Part shown: piece by piece, positions 5,812-6,681 of the stretch
Layout of the letters: the number at the start of each line of letters is the position of its first letter
How positions within the stretch are numbered: the first letter of the stretch is position 1
NCBI GenBank assembly: GCA_031284645.1
Contig: JAITXS010000124.1
Location: 1 to 6,681, forward strand
Direction: 5' to 3'
DNA from: Spirochaetaceae bacterium
GTDB taxonomy: Bacteria; Spirochaetota; Spirochaetia; Treponematales; Breznakiellaceae
Length of the DNA stretch: 6,681 nt
Notes under the pieces: generated by a model
Seen by the model: the letters and a program-made list of their open reading frames with translations, nothing else
Databases searched by the model: none
Told to the model about the DNA's origin: nothing
Made by a program: the position numbers and the translations under genes

Positions 5812-6366
5812 TTAGATATTTTTCAACCTTTCACCTGATACTTTAAGAAGTTTACGTATCGTGCCAAGCCCGCATATATCCGCAGCCCTTTTGGCAATAT
5901 CCCCGCAGGTACGGGCATCAGCCAATGCGTTATGTGCATTGTATATGATACCAAAATTTTTCGCTAAAACAGGAAGCGAATGAGAATTCATTTCGGGCCA
6001 CGCAAAACGAGCAATCGCCAGAGTACAAAAATATTTCAAGTCCGGTTTCCGAAGCCCGTAGTATTCAAGCACCGCACGAAGAACCCCCATGTCAAAAGCA
6101 GCATAATGAGCCGCAAGCGGCAGATCGCCGATAAAAGGCAGCACAGCACTTTCCCATATTCCGTCAAAACATGGCGCGTCTTTTACATCTTCCACCGTAA
6201 GCCCGTGTATATCCGTAAAATCAGGACGTATATAAAGCTCCGGCGGACGTATCAGGGAGTAGAAACTATCCACCTCTTCCCCCTTCCGGAATTTCACCAA
6301 TCCAACGGAACAGGCGCTTTCCCGTGAGTATTGAGCGGTTTCAAAATCAATAGTTACAAAATTCAT
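5812..6366 (-). CDS. DEDDh 3'-5' exonuclease (DNA polymerase III epsilon / RNase T-like), 184 residues
   Basis: This is a stand-alone exonuclease that removes nucleotides from 3' ends in DNA repair, proofreading or RNA processing; the exact substrate cannot be told. Exo I is VTIDFET at 4-10 (Asp7, Glu9). Exo II is AHYAAFD at 86-92 (Asp92). Exo III is HNALAD at 145-150 (His145, Asp150). All four metal ligands and the general-base His are present. Exo II has His-Tyr where His-Asn is usual. The segment SACSVGLVKFRKGE at 17-30 and the final NSHSLPVLAKNFGI at 127-140 are typical of small epsilon-like exonucleases, and the length is that of a bare catalytic domain. The start at 6366 puts Exo I at the N-terminus as is usual, with AAGGAT and AAGG upstream. 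An in-frame GTG at 6396 would add ten residues. It diverges from alr and is separated from the acidic operon by 221 bases. Confidence 0.9.
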   Translation of the reverse strand: MNFVTIDFETAQYSRESACSVGLVKFRKGEEVDSFYSLIRPPELYIRPDFTDIHGLTVEDVKDAPCFDGIWESAVLPFIGDLPLAAHYAAFDMGVLRAVLEYYGLRKPDLKYFCTLAIARFAWPEMNSHSLPVLAKNFGIIYNAHNALADARTCGDIAKRAADICGLGTIRKLLKVSGERLKNI

Positions 6367-6412
6367 ATACCTTGCATCCTTTTCGATAGTATACACTTTT
6401 TCCCCAAGTAGC

Positions 6413-6430
6413 TAGCTCTGATCAGAACTA
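6413..6430. promoter_or_regulatory. 18-bp near-perfect palindrome between exonuclease gene and alr, candidate operator
   Basis: TAGCTCTGATCAGAACTA is symmetric about 6421/6422 with a single mismatched pair, and its inner ten bases, TCTGATCAGA, are fully palindromic. It lies in the 136-bp gap between two divergent starts, where a repressor or activator site would be expected. It has no following T-run, so it does not look like a terminator. The regulator is unknown. Confidence 0.35.
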
Positions 6431-6448
6431 TACCCAAAACCCTCAAAG

Positions 6449-6457
6449 ATGATACCA
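6449..6457 (-). promoter_or_regulatory. Possible extended -10 promoter for the exonuclease gene
   Basis: On the minus strand TGG (6455-6457) precedes TATCAT (6449-6454), which fits the TGnTATAAT extended -10 pattern with five of six core bases. A TTGTCA further upstream (6474-6479) is 20 bases away, too far for a normal -35, but extended -10 promoters can do without one. The transcript would start near 6442 and read through the palindrome at 6413-6430 in its leader. Confidence 0.35.
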
Positions 6458-6502
6458 TAGTCTTACGAGAAATTTGACAACTTTGCCGTAAAGAGAGTTC
6501 AT

Positions 6503-6681
6503 ATGAGAGCGACACGGGCAATCATTCATTTGGATAATTTAGTCCACAACATAGACGTCACGCGGACGCATATAAGCGGCACAGGTAAAACACCGTTTAT
6601 CTGTATGCCGGTAAAAGCGGACGCGTACGGGCATGGTGCCGTGGAAATCTCGAAAACCGCGCTTGAAAGCGGCTGTTCGTA
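6503..6681 (+). CDS. alr: Alanine racemase, N-terminal part, cut by the right edge
   Basis: This is a PLP-dependent enzyme that interconverts L- and D-alanine and so supplies D-Ala for peptidoglycan. The visible 59 residues include the diagnostic PVKADAYGHG at 36-45. Lys38 is the PLP Schiff-base lysine and Tyr42 lies in the conserved AYGHG. The preceding RAIIHLDNLVHNI at 5-17 matches the usual first strand and helix (xxIdLdaLxxNl). The start at 6503 places the lysine about 38 residues in, as in other alanine racemases. A weak purine-rich AGAGAG lies five bases upstream. No convincing promoter is visible: TTGACA at 6474-6479 has no -10 at proper spacing before the ATG. It is the only plus-strand gene in the window and is divergent from the exonuclease. 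The rest of the gene lies beyond 6681. Confidence 0.96.
   Translation, partial: MRATRAIIHLDNLVHNIDVTRTHISGTGKTPFICMPVKADAYGHGAVEISKTALESGCS

Noticed and set aside
6474..6479. Perfect TTGACA upstream of alr as its -35 box
   Set aside because: At 16-18 bases downstream there is no -10 match and the position would overlap the alr start codon, so it cannot serve this gene in the normal way.

Overview
The window looks like chromosome from a host-associated spirochaete, most likely a Treponema. The basis is moderate GC with many A/T runs, a tandem pair of DUF115/MptE-like (Maf, 'motility associated factor') proteins, and very acidic low-complexity proteins whose short conserved islands resemble spirochaete conserved hypotheticals as I remember them. 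No rRNA, tRNA, CRISPR array, insertion sequence or phage gene is visible. The genus is an inference and rests on no marker gene.

All genes but one lie on the minus strand, so the reading order is right to left. A divergent alanine racemase gene (alr, plus strand, cut by the right edge) starts at 6503. Leftward from the same intergenic region runs a small DEDDh 3'-5' exonuclease (6366 to 5812). A 221-bp gap follows, holding a perfect TATAAT box, a GCCGATAA motif that matches the -10 of flagellar sigma-28 promoters, and an inverted repeat. Next comes a tight cluster: a 552-residue acidic protein (5590 to 3932), a 435-residue DUF115 protein whose start shares one base with the preceding stop (TAATG), and a 563-residue DUF115 paralogue that overlaps the previous gene. 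After 182 bp comes a second acidic protein of 242 residues (769 to 41). Then, 26 bp further on, is a plausible ribosome binding site and ATG of another gene (start at 14) that leaves the window after four codons.

How the genes may work together: DUF115/Maf proteins are linked to flagellin glycosylation (transfer of nonulosonic-type sugars) in several bacteria, and Treponema flagellins are known to be glycosylated. The overlapping starts imply that the acidic 552-residue protein and the two DUF115 proteins are made together. The two DUF115 proteins are diverged paralogues. The longer keeps a glycine-rich nucleotide-fold loop in its N-terminal domain; the shorter has lost it. A catalytic/partner pair is therefore possible. 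The acidic proteins have no recognisable enzyme fold and look like scaffold or adaptor proteins. The exonuclease and alr look like ordinary housekeeping neighbours. The most interesting part of the window is the acidic-protein plus double-DUF115 cluster, which may be a spirochaete-specific surface or flagellar glycosylation module.
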